NCBI RefSeq assembly: GCF_004359985.1
Contig: NZ_SMRO01000001.1
Location: forward strand, 1,717,100-1,781,099
Direction: 5' to 3'
DNA from: Paraburkholderia flava
GTDB lineage: Bacteria > Pseudomonadota > Gammaproteobacteria > Burkholderiales > Burkholderiaceae
Length of the DNA stretch: 64,000 nt
Part shown: piece after piece, positions 50,763 to 60,109 of the stretch
Layout of the letters: each line of letters begins with the position of its first letter
Position numbering within the stretch: position 1 is the first letter of the stretch
The notes under the pieces: model-generated
What the model was told of the DNA's origin: nothing
Database searches by the model: none
What the model saw: the letters and a program-made list of their open reading frames with translations, nothing else
Program-made: the position numbers and the translations under genes

Positions 50763-51758
50763 ATGACGCTTTCGAAGCGAAAATTCGGTCGTACCGGCTG
50801 GGATGTATCGGAAATCGGTTTTGGAGCATGGGCGATCGGCGGCTCCTGGGGCGATGTCGCTGAAGACGACGCCAGGGCCGCGCTAAACGCCGCGCTCGAT
50901 ATCGGCGTCACCTTCATCGACACGGCTGACGTCTATGGCGACGGCCGTTCAGAACGGATCATCCGGGACGTGTTGCGGCAACGAGGCGGCGAGCGTCCCA
51001 TGGTCGCCACCAAGCTTGGGCGCCGGCTCGATCCTCATGTGACGAGTGGCTATACGAACAAGCGTGAGCTTGAAGCTTTCATCGACCGAAGCCTTTTGAA
51101 CCTGGGCGTCGATACGCTCGATCTGGTGCAGTTGCATTGCCCGCCGACGGAGGTTTATTACCATCCCGAGGTATTCGGTGCGATGGACGATTTTGTCGCT
51201 GCCGGCAAGATCCGGTTCTACGGTGTGTCGGTCGAAAAGGTCGAGGAAGCGCTGAAGGCGATCGAGTATCCCAATGTGGTTTCGGTGCAGATTATCTACA
51301 ACATGTTCCGTCAACGGCCTGCCAGCTTGTTCTTCCGCGAGGCGCAACGGAGAAACGTCGCCGTCATTGCGCGCGTGCCTCTGGCGAGCGGCATGCTCAC
51401 GGGCAAGATGTCCACGGATTCGACGTTCGCTTCGGACGATCATCGTGCGTTCAATCGCCATGGCGAGGCGTTCGACGTCGGCGAGACGTTCTCCGGCGTG
51501 CCCTATGACATCGCGTTGAAAGCAGTCGACGAACTGCGCGGCCTTGTACCGGTGGACGCCTCCATGGCGCAGCTGGCGCTTCGCTGGATTCTCATGGAAG
51601 ACGCCGTCTCCGTCATCATCCCGGGCAGTAAAAATGCGGCCCAGGCGGCGTCGAACGTTTCGGCTGCGAATCTTGCGCCACTGTCCGACGAGGTGATGCA
51701 ACGCGTCCGTGACGTCTATGAACGCCACATCGCACCTGAAGTCCATCAGCGTTGGTAA
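50763..51758 (+). CDS. Aldo/keto reductase
   Basis: 331 residues. Catalytic tetrad: Asp and Tyr in Phe-Ile-Asp-Thr-Ala-Asp-Val-Tyr-Gly (about 51-59), Lys in Val-Ala-Thr-Lys-Leu (about 84), His in Val-Gln-Leu-His-Cys (about 126). The C-terminal NADPH site Val-Ile-Ile-Pro-Gly-Ser-Lys-Asn is near 285. It should reduce carbonyl compounds with NADPH; the substrate is unknown. AAAGGAAAG precedes the ATG. The gene is enclosed by two 54-bp direct repeats, suggesting a mobile or recently inserted segment. Confidence 0.92.
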   Translation: MTLSKRKFGRTGWDVSEIGFGAWAIGGSWGDVAEDDARAALNAALDIGVTFIDTADVYGDGRSERIIRDVLRQRGGERPMVATKLGRRLDPHVTSGYTNKRELEAFIDRSLLNLGVDTLDLVQLHCPPTEVYYHPEVFGAMDDFVAAGKIRFYGVSVEKVEEALKAIEYPNVVSVQIIYNMFRQRPASLFFREAQRRNVAVIARVPLASGMLTGKMSTDSTFASDDHRAFNRHGEAFDVGETFSGVPYDIALKAVDELRGLVPVDASMAQLALRWILMEDAVSVIIPGSKNAAQAASNVSAANLAPLSDEVMQRVRDVYERHIAPEVHQRW

Positions 51759-51776
51759 AACGTCTCGAAGCGGTGG

Positions 51777-51830
51777 ACACCGCTTCTGAACGATTCCGCG
51801 CAGCGTGGCATCATCGACGTTCCTGATCGT
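51777..51830 (+). repeat. 54-bp direct repeat, right copy
   Basis: Right partner of 50,627-50,680. It ends 89 bases before the glutathione peroxidase start, about the same distance as the left copy is from the reductase start. Confidence 0.85.
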
Positions 51831-51919
51831 GCCGCGCGACCTGCGCGCGCAGCCACGATCCCCAGCGCGCACGCCGGACTCCTCCAGCACCGCGCTCCTT
51901 CACCCCAAGAGGACAAAAC

Positions 51920-52465
51920 ATGAGTGACGCAATCTACGACATCCCGGTACGTTCGATCGACGGCGCGGATCTGACGCTCGGCCAGTTCAAGGGCAAGGCG
52001 CTGCTGGTCGTCAATGTCGCGTCGAAGTGTGGGCTCACGCCGCAATACGAGGGGCTCGAAGCGCTGTACGAACAGAAGCGCGCGGCGGGTCTCGAAGTGC
52101 TCGCGTTTCCGGCAAACGATTTCAAAGGCCAGGAGCCCGGCAGCGACGAAGAGATCAAGGACTTCTGCAGCACGACCTACGACGTGACATTCCCGATGTT
52201 CTCGAAGATTTCGGTGGTCGGTGAACAGCAGCATCCGTTGTATCGCGCGCTGACCGCCGCGCAGCCGGCCACGTCCGGCGAGGGTCCGTTCCGCGAACGT
52301 CTGAAGGGTTACGGCATTGCGCCGAACCCGGCACCCGACGTGCTGTGGAACTTCGAGAAATTCCTCGTGAGCCGGGATGGTCGCGTGGTCGGACGTTTCG
52401 CGCCGGACGTCACCGCCGACGATCCGCGTCTGCTCGAAGCGATCGACGCGCAACTGGCGAGCTGA
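51920..52465 (+). CDS. Glutathione peroxidase (thioredoxin/glutathione-type, Cys)
   Basis: 181 residues. The active-site Cys is in Asn-Val-Ala-Ser-Lys-Cys-Gly-Leu-Thr (about residue 38), Gln in Gly-Gln-Glu-Pro-Gly, and Trp-Asn in Leu-Trp-Asn-Phe-Glu-Lys-Phe: the Cys-Gln-Trp-Asn tetrad is intact. The second block reads Phe-Pro-Ala-Asn-Asp-Phe where many family members have Phe-Pro-Cys-Asn-Gln-Phe, so the resolving cysteine arrangement may differ. It reduces peroxides in the cytoplasm. Starts the run into the glucan and NADPH genes. Confidence 0.92.
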   Translation: MSDAIYDIPVRSIDGADLTLGQFKGKALLVVNVASKCGLTPQYEGLEALYEQKRAAGLEVLAFPANDFKGQEPGSDEEIKDFCSTTYDVTFPMFSKISVVGEQQHPLYRALTAAQPATSGEGPFRERLKGYGIAPNPAPDVLWNFEKFLVSRDGRVVGRFAPDVTADDPRLLEAIDAQLAS

Positions 52466-52517
52466 GCGAACGCGAGCCCGCCGCCGATTCCGTCCGCTTC
52501 ATCGCCGAGGTCAACCG

Positions 52518-54479
52518 ATGACACGCATCGAAGCCCCCATCGCCGCACCACACCTGCAGGATGAATGGCTCGAAGCCGACGGCCTCGGCGGTTTCGCGTC
52601 GGGCACCGTCGGCATCGCGCGCACGCGTCGCTATCACGCGTTGCTTTGCGTGCAGACCCCGGCGGGCCGCATCGTGCTCGCGAACGGCGTCGAAGCGTGG
52701 CTCGACGCGGACGGTCAGCGTGTCCCGCTGACGATGCAGCGCTACGCGCCCGACGTCGTCTATCCGGACCTCACCGGCAATTTTCTCGGCTTCGATACCG
52801 AACCGTGGCCGACGTGGCGCATTCGTGTCGATGCGGACACGACAGTCGTCGCCGAGATTTTCGTCGCGAAGTCGAGCGGCGAGACCGTGCTGCGCTGGAG
52901 CATCGACGCATCGACTGATTCAACGCAGAACACCGCACGAACGCTTCGACTCGAAGTACGCCCGCTGCTATCCGGCCGCGACTATCACACGCTGCATCAC
53001 GAGAATCCCGCATTCGATTTCACCGCGCACGCGGACGGCGAACGGATCGCGTGGCAACCGTACGGCGGCCTGCCCGCGATCGTCGCGTCGACCAACGGCA
53101 CGTACGCGCACGCGCCGGACTGGTATCGCAACTTCTGCTACCTGCGCGAGCGCGAACGCGGCCTCGACTGCATCGAAGACCTCGCAACGCCCGGCGTGTT
53201 CTCGTTCGATCTCGCCGCCGGACCCGCAACGATGATCCTGCGCGCGGAGCCCGGAGGCACGCAGACAAACACGCAGACAGAGACCCACGAGACAACCCAA
53301 CGCGCCGACGCACTCGCTACCACCGAACACACACGCCGCGTAGCCACCGCATCACGGATGCAACGCTCAGCCGACGCCTACGTGATCGCACGCGGCGAAG
53401 GCCGCACGATCGTCGCGGGCTATCCGTGGTTCACCGACTGGGGCCGCGACACGTTCATCTCGATGCGCGGCTTGCTGCTCGCAACAGGCCGCTACCAGGA
53501 AGCCGAGTCGATCCTGCTCGAATGGGTCGGCACGCTATCGGAAGGCATGCTGCCGAACCGCTTTCCGGACGGCGGCAGCGCGCCCGAATACAACTCGGTC
53601 GATGCATCGCTGTGGTTCGCGGTCGCGGTCCACGACTATCTGGCGACGGGCAGCGCATCCGATGCAACACGCGATCGCCTGCAGCACACCGTCGATGCAA
53701 TCCTCGCAGGCTACACAGCCGGCACGCGCTTCGGCATTGCAGCCGACGACGACGGCCTGCTGCGCGCGGGCGTGCCCGGCGTGCAACTGACCTGGATGGA
53801 CGCGAAAGTCGACGACTGGGTCGTCACGCCGCGCATCGGCAAGCCGGTCGAAGTGCAGGCGTTGTGGATCAACGCGCTGCGTATCGCGTCCGCATGGAAC
53901 CCTGCGTGGCAGGCACCGGCCGCGCGCGCGACGGATGCGTTCCTGCAGCGCTTCGTCGATCCGGCGGGCGGCGGCCTGTTCGATGTCGTCGATGTCGATC
54001 ATGTGGCGGGCACCGTCGATCGTGCGTTGCGTCCCAACCAGATCTTCGCGGTTGGCGGATTGCCGTTCGCGTTGCTCGAAGGTGCGGTGGCGCGCGCGGT
54101 GGTCGACCAGGTCCATGCGCATCTGCTTACGCCGCTCGGTCTGCGCACGCTCGCGCCATCCGATCCCGCGTATCGCGGCCGCTATGCGGGCGATCGTCGC
54201 GAGCGCGATGGCGCGTATCACCAGGGCACCGTGTGGCCGTGGCTGCTCGGTCCGTTCGTCGAAGCGTGGCTGCGTGTGCACGGCACGAGCGACGTGAGCC
54301 GTGCGGAAGTGCGCGAGGGCTTTCTCGCGCCGCTGATCGCGCATCTCGACGAGGCCGGGCTCGATCACGTGTCCGAAGTCGCGGACGGCGATGCACCGCA
54401 TACGCCGGGCGGCGCACCGTTCCAGGCGTGGTCGCTCGGCGAACTGCTGCGCATCGAGCGGATGCTCGCCAAGCCCTGA
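52518..54479 (+). CDS. Glycogen-debranching enzyme family protein (amylo-alpha-1,6-glucosidase)
   Basis: 653 residues from the ATG at 52518. The N-terminal domain starts Glu-Trp-Leu-Glu-Ala-Asp-Gly-Leu-Gly-Gly-Phe-Ala-Ser-Gly-Thr, the GDE_N signature. The C-terminal (alpha/alpha)6 domain has Ala-Gly-Tyr-Pro-Trp-Phe-Thr-Asp-Trp-Gly-Arg-Asp-Thr-Phe-Ile near 300 and Tyr-His-Gln-Gly-Thr-Val-Trp-Pro-Trp near 570. It should release glucose from branch points. A Thr/Glu-rich insertion (about 250-280) separates the halves. Lies 52 bases after the peroxidase gene. Confidence 0.92.
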   Translation: MTRIEAPIAAPHLQDEWLEADGLGGFASGTVGIARTRRYHALLCVQTPAGRIVLANGVEAWLDADGQRVPLTMQRYAPDVVYPDLTGNFLGFDTEPWPTWRIRVDADTTVVAEIFVAKSSGETVLRWSIDASTDSTQNTARTLRLEVRPLLSGRDYHTLHHENPAFDFTAHADGERIAWQPYGGLPAIVASTNGTYAHAPDWYRNFCYLRERERGLDCIEDLATPGVFSFDLAAGPATMILRAEPGGTQTNTQTETHETTQRADALATTEHTRRVATASRMQRSADAYVIARGEGRTIVAGYPWFTDWGRDTFISMRGLLLATGRYQEAESILLEWVGTLSEGMLPNRFPDGGSAPEYNSVDASLWFAVAVHDYLATGSASDATRDRLQHTVDAILAGYTAGTRFGIAADDDGLLRAGVPGVQLTWMDAKVDDWVVTPRIGKPVEVQALWINALRIASAWNPAWQAPAARATDAFLQRFVDPAGGGLFDVVDVDHVAGTVDRALRPNQIFAVGGLPFALLEGAVARAVVDQVHAHLLTPLGLRTLAPSDPAYRGRYAGDRRERDGAYHQGTVWPWLLGPFVEAWLRVHGTSDVSRAEVREGFLAPLIAHLDEAGLDHVSEVADGDAPHTPGGAPFQAWSLGELLRIERMLAKP

Positions 54480-54633
54480 GGCGCGGGCCGGGCCGCTCAC
54501 GCAAAGCAACCAGCAAGCAATTCGCACCCGCGTTTAACGCACTGCACAAAGACGCACCCACGCGCAAACCGCGCTACGATGTGTGTCCCGATGCCAGGGG
54601 CAAGCCAGAGGCAACCCAGAAAAAAGGATCTTC

Positions 54634-57375
54634 ATGCCACCGCTGCGCGCCGCCAATCTGCTCGACACCATCGAAGGCTCCCGCCTGCATTCGCACGAAT
54701 GCGCGCGCTGGCAGCGCTGGGGACCGTACCTGAGCGAACGTCAGTGGGGCACGGTCCGCGAGGACTACAGCGAGAACGGCACCGCGTGGGACTACTTCCC
54801 GCACGATCACGCGCGCAGCCGCGCGTATCGCTGGGGCGAGGACGGCATCGCGGGATTCGGCGACGATACGCTCAGCTGGTGTGTGTCGCTTGCGCTGTGG
54901 AACCGGCGCGATCCGATCCTGAAGGAACGCCTCTTTGGCCTGACGAACTCGCAGGGCAATCACGGCGAGGACGTGAAGGAGCTGTACTTCTACGTCGACG
55001 GCACGCCGACTCACTCGTACATGCGGATGCTCTACAAGTACCCGCACGCCGCCTTCCCCTACGACGACCTGATCCAGGAAAACGCGCGGCGCGGCGCGGA
55101 CATGCCCGAGTACGAGATCCTGGACACCGGCGTGTTCGACGACGACCGCTATTTCGACGTGCAGGTCGAATACGCGAAGCACACGCCCGAAGACATCGTG
55201 ATGCGCGTGACGGTGGAGAACCGCGCGGACGAAGCCGCATCGATCGACGTGCTGCCGCAGATCTGGGCCCGCAACAAGTGGTCGTGGAAAGGGCTGAAGA
55301 ACAAACCGTCGCTGACGAAAAGCCACTCGAAGCACGGCGCAACCGAACTGATCGGCGACGACCCGGACCACGGGACGATCATCGTCACCGCGTGGACCGG
55401 TACCGGGACCGGCACCGGCAACGCCCCCGAACCCGACTGGCGTTTCTGCGAGAACGAGACCAACGTGCGGCGTCTGTTCGGCGCACAAGGCGAGGGTCCG
55501 TTCAAGGATGGCTTCAACGACTGGATCGTCGGTGGCGATGCGAATGCGGTGCGTAGCGACATGGGCACGCGCGCGGCGGCGCACGTGCCACTCGAACTCG
55601 GGCCGCACGGTCGCGCGGTGATCTATCTGCGCTGGCGGCATGACTCGACCGAAGACGATCAACCGCTCGACGCCGATGCATTGTTCAAACAGCGTATCGC
55701 CGAGGCCGACGGGTTTTACGCAGCGTTGCAGCACGAAATCCCGAATGCCGATGCGCGGCTCGTGCAGCGTCAGGCGCTCGCGGGGATGCTGTGGTCGAAG
55801 CAGTACTACCAGTTCGATGTGCAGCGCTGGCTCGACGGCGACCCTGCGCAACCGGCGCCGCCGGCCGCCCGCAAGCGCGGCCGCAACGCGGACTGGCGGC
55901 ATCTGTGCAACGGCGACATCGTGTCGATGCCGGACAAGTGGGAGTACCCGTGGTACGCGTCGTGGGATCTTGCGTTCCATGCGGCCGCGTTCGCGCTGAT
56001 CGATCCGGCGTTTGCGAAGCGTCAGTTGCTGCTGCTCGTGAAGGATCGTTACCAGCATCCGAACGGACAACTGCCCGCATACGAATGGGCGTTCGGCGAC
56101 GCGAATCCGCCGGTGCACGCGTGGGCCGCGTGGCGCGTGTACGAGATCGATCGCGCGCTGACCGGCAAGGCCGACCGCGATTTTCTGGAGCTCGTGTTCC
56201 ACAAGCTGCTGCTGAATTTCTCGTGGTGGGTGAACCGCAAGGACGCCGACGGCCGCAATATTTTCCAGGGTGGTTTTCTCGGGCTCGACAACGTCGGTAT
56301 CTTCGACCGTTCGTCGCCGCTGCCTACCGGCGGTCACATCGATCAGGCCGACGGCACCGCATGGATGGCCGCGTACGCGCTCGACCTGATGCGCATCGCG
56401 CTCGAACTCGCGGTCGCGAACCACGTGTTCGTCGACATCGGCGTGAAGTTCTTCGAGCACTTCCTGTACATCGCCGAGGCAGTGAGCAGCGACGACGACT
56501 GCGAAACCGGCCTGTGGGACAGCGCCGACGAATTCTTCTACGACAAGCTACGGCTACCCGACGGCACGAGCATTCCGATGCGCGTCCGTTCGATCGTCGG
56601 GCTGATTCCGATGTTCGCGGTACACGTGCTCGAACAGCGCCTGCACGGCGACCTGCCCGGCCTGCGCGACCGGTTGGTGTGGTTCCTCGAGCATCGTCCG
56701 GATCTGGCGCGGCTCGTCTCGCGCTGGAACGAACCGGGCAAGGGCAACGCGCTGTTGCTGTCGCTGCTGCGCGGCCACCGGATGAAAGCGCTGCTGCGCC
56801 GCACGCTCGACGAAAGCGAATTCCTGTCCGATCACGGCGTGCGCGCGCTGTCGCGCGTGCATCGCGACCAGCCGTTCGAGTTTCGTCACGACGGCCAGAG
56901 CTTCTGCGTGAAGTACCTGCCGGCCGAATCGGATTCGCGCGTGTTCGGCGGCAATTCGAACTGGCGCGGCCCGGTGTGGATGCCGGTCAACTACCTGCTG
57001 ATCGAATCGCTGTACGAATTCCATCGCTATTACGGCGACGATTTTCGCGTCGAGTACCCGACTGGCTCGGGACAGAAGTTCTCGTTAAGCGAAATCGCCG
57101 ACGAACTCGCGCGCCGCGTGACGACCCTGTTCCTGCGCAACCGGGACGGCTTGCGGCCGGTGATGGCCGCATACCCGCTGCTCGAAGCGGACCCGCGTTC
57201 GCAGGACCTCGTGCTGTTCCACGAATACTTTCACGGCGATAACGGCCGCGGCGTCGGCGCGTCGCACCAGACCGGCTGGAGCGGGCTCGTCGCGCTGCTG
57301 CTGCAACCGCGGATGGCGGGCGTGTCCGGCAGCGTGCCGAACACGGCCGGCGCGGATATGGCGGCGATGAAGTAA
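54634..57375 (+). CDS. MGH1-type/GH63-like glucosidase
   Basis: 913 residues from the ATG at 54634 (AAAAGGATC upstream); an in-frame ATG at 54583 is less likely. (Alpha/alpha)6-barrel landmarks: Tyr-Pro-Trp-Tyr-Ala-Ser-Trp-Asp-Leu-Ala-Phe-His near 443-454, Gly-Gly-Phe-Leu-Gly-Leu-Asp-Asn-Val-Gly near 546-555, Asn-Trp-Arg-Gly-Pro-Val-Trp-Met-Pro near 782-790. Related proteins are annotated as glucosidase or mannosylglycerate hydrolase; the substrate is not certain. With the debranching enzyme it likely yields free glucose for the kinase downstream. Cytoplasmic, no signal peptide. Confidence 0.88.
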   Translation: MPPLRAANLLDTIEGSRLHSHECARWQRWGPYLSERQWGTVREDYSENGTAWDYFPHDHARSRAYRWGEDGIAGFGDDTLSWCVSLALWNRRDPILKERLFGLTNSQGNHGEDVKELYFYVDGTPTHSYMRMLYKYPHAAFPYDDLIQENARRGADMPEYEILDTGVFDDDRYFDVQVEYAKHTPEDIVMRVTVENRADEAASIDVLPQIWARNKWSWKGLKNKPSLTKSHSKHGATELIGDDPDHGTIIVTAWTGTGTGTGNAPEPDWRFCENETNVRRLFGAQGEGPFKDGFNDWIVGGDANAVRSDMGTRAAAHVPLELGPHGRAVIYLRWRHDSTEDDQPLDADALFKQRIAEADGFYAALQHEIPNADARLVQRQALAGMLWSKQYYQFDVQRWLDGDPAQPAPPAARKRGRNADWRHLCNGDIVSMPDKWEYPWYASWDLAFHAAAFALIDPAFAKRQLLLLVKDRYQHPNGQLPAYEWAFGDANPPVHAWAAWRVYEIDRALTGKADRDFLELVFHKLLLNFSWWVNRKDADGRNIFQGGFLGLDNVGIFDRSSPLPTGGHIDQADGTAWMAAYALDLMRIALELAVANHVFVDIGVKFFEHFLYIAEAVSSDDDCETGLWDSADEFFYDKLRLPDGTSIPMRVRSIVGLIPMFAVHVLEQRLHGDLPGLRDRLVWFLEHRPDLARLVSRWNEPGKGNALLLSLLRGHRMKALLRRTLDESEFLSDHGVRALSRVHRDQPFEFRHDGQSFCVKYLPAESDSRVFGGNSNWRGPVWMPVNYLLIESLYEFHRYYGDDFRVEYPTGSGQKFSLSEIADELARRVTTLFLRNRDGLRPVMAAYPLLEADPRSQDLVLFHEYFHGDNGRGVGASHQTGWSGLVALLLQPRMAGVSGSVPNTAGADMAAMK

Positions 57376-57527
57376 CCGCGAGGCACACGCAGGCACGTGC
57401 AGGCACGCGCCATGCAACGGAGAGCGACGGAACGTCGCGCCGTTCCATGCGGATTGTTTTGAACTGTCCGGGTTCGGGCGCTGTCTTTCCTGTACCGCTT
57501 CGTTCGACTCTTCTTCAGGCGAAACCC

Positions 57528-59093
57528 ATGACGACTACTCCGAACGCAACTGACTCCGCCGCTGCCACCACGCCGGCGCCCGCTGGAAAACATCCCGCCC
57601 CGCCGTGCACGCTCGTGATCTTCGGTGCAGCCGGCGATCTGACCAAACGTCTGCTGATGCCCGCGCTGTACAACCTGTCGGTGGATGGGCTGCTCGATCC
57701 GGGCATGACGATCATCGGCGTGAATCACGGCGAGCAGGAAACCTCCGCGTGGCGCGACGATCTGAAACGCTCGCTCGACCAGTTCGCCGCCGACAAGGCC
57801 AGCACGTTCCACGCCGGCAAACTCGACGACGACGCATGGAACCGCATCGCGAAGCGAATGCAATATATGGCCGGCGAGTTCGAAACCGACGATACGTTCA
57901 CGAAGGTCAAGCAGCAGCTCGACAGCGCGGGCGGCGGCAACGTTATCTTCTATCTCGCGGTGGGCGCGCGCTTCTTCGAGCCGATCGTGCAACGGCTCGG
58001 CAAGGTTGGGCTGTTGAAGGAAAGCGACAACGCGTTCCGACGTATCGTGATCGAAAAGCCGTTCGGCACCGATCTCGCGTCGGCGCGCGAACTGAACGCG
58101 CAGCTCCTCAAGTACGCGCAGGAATCGCAGATCTACCGGATCGATCACTTTCTCGGCAAGGACACCGTGCAGAGCATTCTCGCGGTGCGTTTCGCGAATG
58201 CGCTGCTCGAACCGGTGTGGCGGCGTGAGTACATCGATCACGTGCAGATCACGGCGGCCGAAACGATCGGCGTCGAGTCGCGCGGCAAGTTCTACGAGCA
58301 GACCGGCGCGTTCCGCGACATGGTGCCGAACCATCTGTTCCAGCTGCTCGGCATGGTCGCGATGGAGCCGCCGAATTCGTTCGACGCCGAGAACGTGCGC
58401 GACAAGAAGGCCGAGATTTTCGATGCGATGAAGCCGCTGCATCCGGACGACGTCGTCTTCGGCCAGTACGAAAAAGGACCGGCGGGCGCGGGATATCGCG
58501 AGGAACCGGACGTCGCGAAAGACAGCTCGACGGAGACCTACGCGGCTGCGCGTGTATTCATCGACAACTGGCGCTGGGCCGGCGTGCCGTTCTATCTGCG
58601 CACCGGCAAGCGGCTGGCCACACGCCGCACGGAAATCGCCGTGCAGTTGAAGCCCGTACCGTTCCGTCTGTTCCGCGACACGCCCGTCGATGCGCTGACG
58701 CCGAACGTGATGACGCTGCGGATCGATCCCGCGCACGGCACGACGTTCGATTTCAACGTGAAGGTGCCCGGCCCGGTGATGCAGATCGGCGCGGTGCAAT
58801 CGACTTTCGATTATTCGAACTTCTTCGCGGAACGCGCGAACGTCGGTTACGAGACGCTGCTGTACGACTGCATGCTCGGCGACGAGACGCTGTTCCAGCG
58901 CGCGGATAGCATTGAGGCGACGTGGGCCGCCGTCGAGGACGTGCTGCATCCGAAGGGCGGCGCGGTGCAGGTGCACGGCTATCCGGCGGGCAGCGAAGGA
59001 CCGAAGGAAAGCGACGCGCTGCTTGCGCGCGATGGGCGGGCATGGCGGCCGCTGGTGCAGGAGCCTGCTGCGAAGAAGCAGGATTCGAAGTGA
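57528..59093 (+). CDS. zwf: Glucose-6-phosphate dehydrogenase
   Basis: 521 residues from the ATG at 57528. Dinucleotide site Ile-Phe-Gly-Ala-Ala-Gly-Asp-Leu-Thr-Lys-Arg near 30-42, substrate motif Arg-Ile-Asp-His-Phe-Leu-Gly-Lys near 203-211 with the catalytic His, and Glu-Lys-Pro-Phe-Gly-Thr-Asp-Leu near 182-189. It makes 6-phosphogluconolactone and NAD(P)H. A 20-residue Ala/Pro/Thr-rich N-terminal extension precedes the fold. It follows two glucan-hydrolysing enzymes and precedes a glucokinase, so the set runs from glucan to NADPH. Confidence 0.95.
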   Translation: MTTTPNATDSAAATTPAPAGKHPAPPCTLVIFGAAGDLTKRLLMPALYNLSVDGLLDPGMTIIGVNHGEQETSAWRDDLKRSLDQFAADKASTFHAGKLDDDAWNRIAKRMQYMAGEFETDDTFTKVKQQLDSAGGGNVIFYLAVGARFFEPIVQRLGKVGLLKESDNAFRRIVIEKPFGTDLASARELNAQLLKYAQESQIYRIDHFLGKDTVQSILAVRFANALLEPVWRREYIDHVQITAAETIGVESRGKFYEQTGAFRDMVPNHLFQLLGMVAMEPPNSFDAENVRDKKAEIFDAMKPLHPDDVVFGQYEKGPAGAGYREEPDVAKDSSTETYAAARVFIDNWRWAGVPFYLRTGKRLATRRTEIAVQLKPVPFRLFRDTPVDALTPNVMTLRIDPAHGTTFDFNVKVPGPVMQIGAVQSTFDYSNFFAERANVGYETLLYDCMLGDETLFQRADSIEATWAAVEDVLHPKGGAVQVHGYPAGSEGPKESDALLARDGRAWRPLVQEPAAKKQDSK

Positions 59094-59145
59094 TAAACCG
59101 GTTAGACGACCGACTTCACACGAACGACCTTAAAGGGGACCTGGC

Positions 59146-60096
59146 GTGACGACTCGCAAGACAACGACCACTCGAAAAACCGTGCGCAAGACCGCTTCCA
59201 CTTCCGGTGCGAAGGGGCGCACAACGGCGACTAAAACCGTTCACGCGTCGAAGACCGCGAAGACCACTCGCGCTGCCGCAAAGAAAGCCTCGCCCGCACG
59301 CGGCCGCAAGGCGGAACACATCCTCGCCGTCGACGTCGGCGGCACGGGGTTGAAGGCCGCGATCATCGATTCGCAGGGCAAGATGCTGACTGAGCGCGTG
59401 CGCGTCGCGACGCCGCATCCGTGCACGCCGGGGCAACTCGTCGATGCGCTGGTCGCGCTCGTGCAACCGATCATCGCCGCGTTCCCGCCGACGCAGATTT
59501 CGATCGGCTTCCCCGGCTTCGTGCGCAACAACCGCGTGCTGACGGCGCCGAACATCGGCGTCGACGGCTGGCACGACATTCCGCTTGCGTCCGCGTTTGC
59601 CGCGCGCCTGGGCGATCTGCCGGTGCGGATGATCAACGATGCGGAGATGCAGGGCTTCGCCGCGATCGAAGGCGACGGGATCGAGTTCGTGCTGACGCTC
59701 GGCACCGGTGTCGGCACGGCGATTTTTCGCGACGGCGAACTGATGCCGCACCTGGAGCTTGCGCATCATCCGGTCAGCAAGGGGCGTGCGTACGATCAGT
59801 ACATCGGCGATGCGGCGCGCAAGAAGGCCGGCGTCAAGCGCTGGAATCACCGCGTCGAGAAGGTCATCGCGATTCTTTCGTCGCTCGTGAATTACGACAA
59901 GCTGTGGATCGGCGGCGGCAATGCGACGCGGATCACGTTCAAGCTGCCGCCGAACGTTGCGGTCGTGTCGAACGATGCGGGTATCGAGGGCGGCGCGAAG
60001 CTGTGGCATCCGCGTTCGCTGCGTGAGACGCGGCAGTTGCCGGATGCGAACCGCCGCTCCGGCGCGTTCGCTCATCCGAAGGCCGGAAAGGCGTGA
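59146..60096 (+). CDS. Polyphosphate-glucokinase-like ROK kinase with a basic N-terminal tail
   Basis: 316 residues; GTG start with AAAGGGGA nearby. Residues 1-56 are a Lys/Arg/Thr/Ala tail resembling histone H1 or AlgP-type tails. The ROK kinase begins Ala-Val-Asp-Val-Gly-Gly-Thr-Gly-Leu-Lys (61-70) and includes Asn-Asp-Ala-Glu-Met-Gln-Gly near 163-169, Thr-Leu-Gly-Thr-Gly-Val-Gly-Thr-Ala near 184-192 and Glu-Leu-Ala-His-His near 203-207, the pattern of polyphosphate glucokinases. It should phosphorylate glucose with polyphosphate (or ATP), feeding the adjacent zwf. The basic tail may bind polyphosphate or DNA (inference). Confidence 0.9.
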   Translation: MTTRKTTTTRKTVRKTASTSGAKGRTTATKTVHASKTAKTTRAAAKKASPARGRKAEHILAVDVGGTGLKAAIIDSQGKMLTERVRVATPHPCTPGQLVDALVALVQPIIAAFPPTQISIGFPGFVRNNRVLTAPNIGVDGWHDIPLASAFAARLGDLPVRMINDAEMQGFAAIEGDGIEFVLTLGTGVGTAIFRDGELMPHLELAHHPVSKGRAYDQYIGDAARKKAGVKRWNHRVEKVIAILSSLVNYDKLWIGGGNATRITFKLPPNVAVVSNDAGIEGGAKLWHPRSLRETRQLPDANRRSGAFAHPKAGKA

Positions 60097-60109
60097 CGTC
60101 GACCTACCG

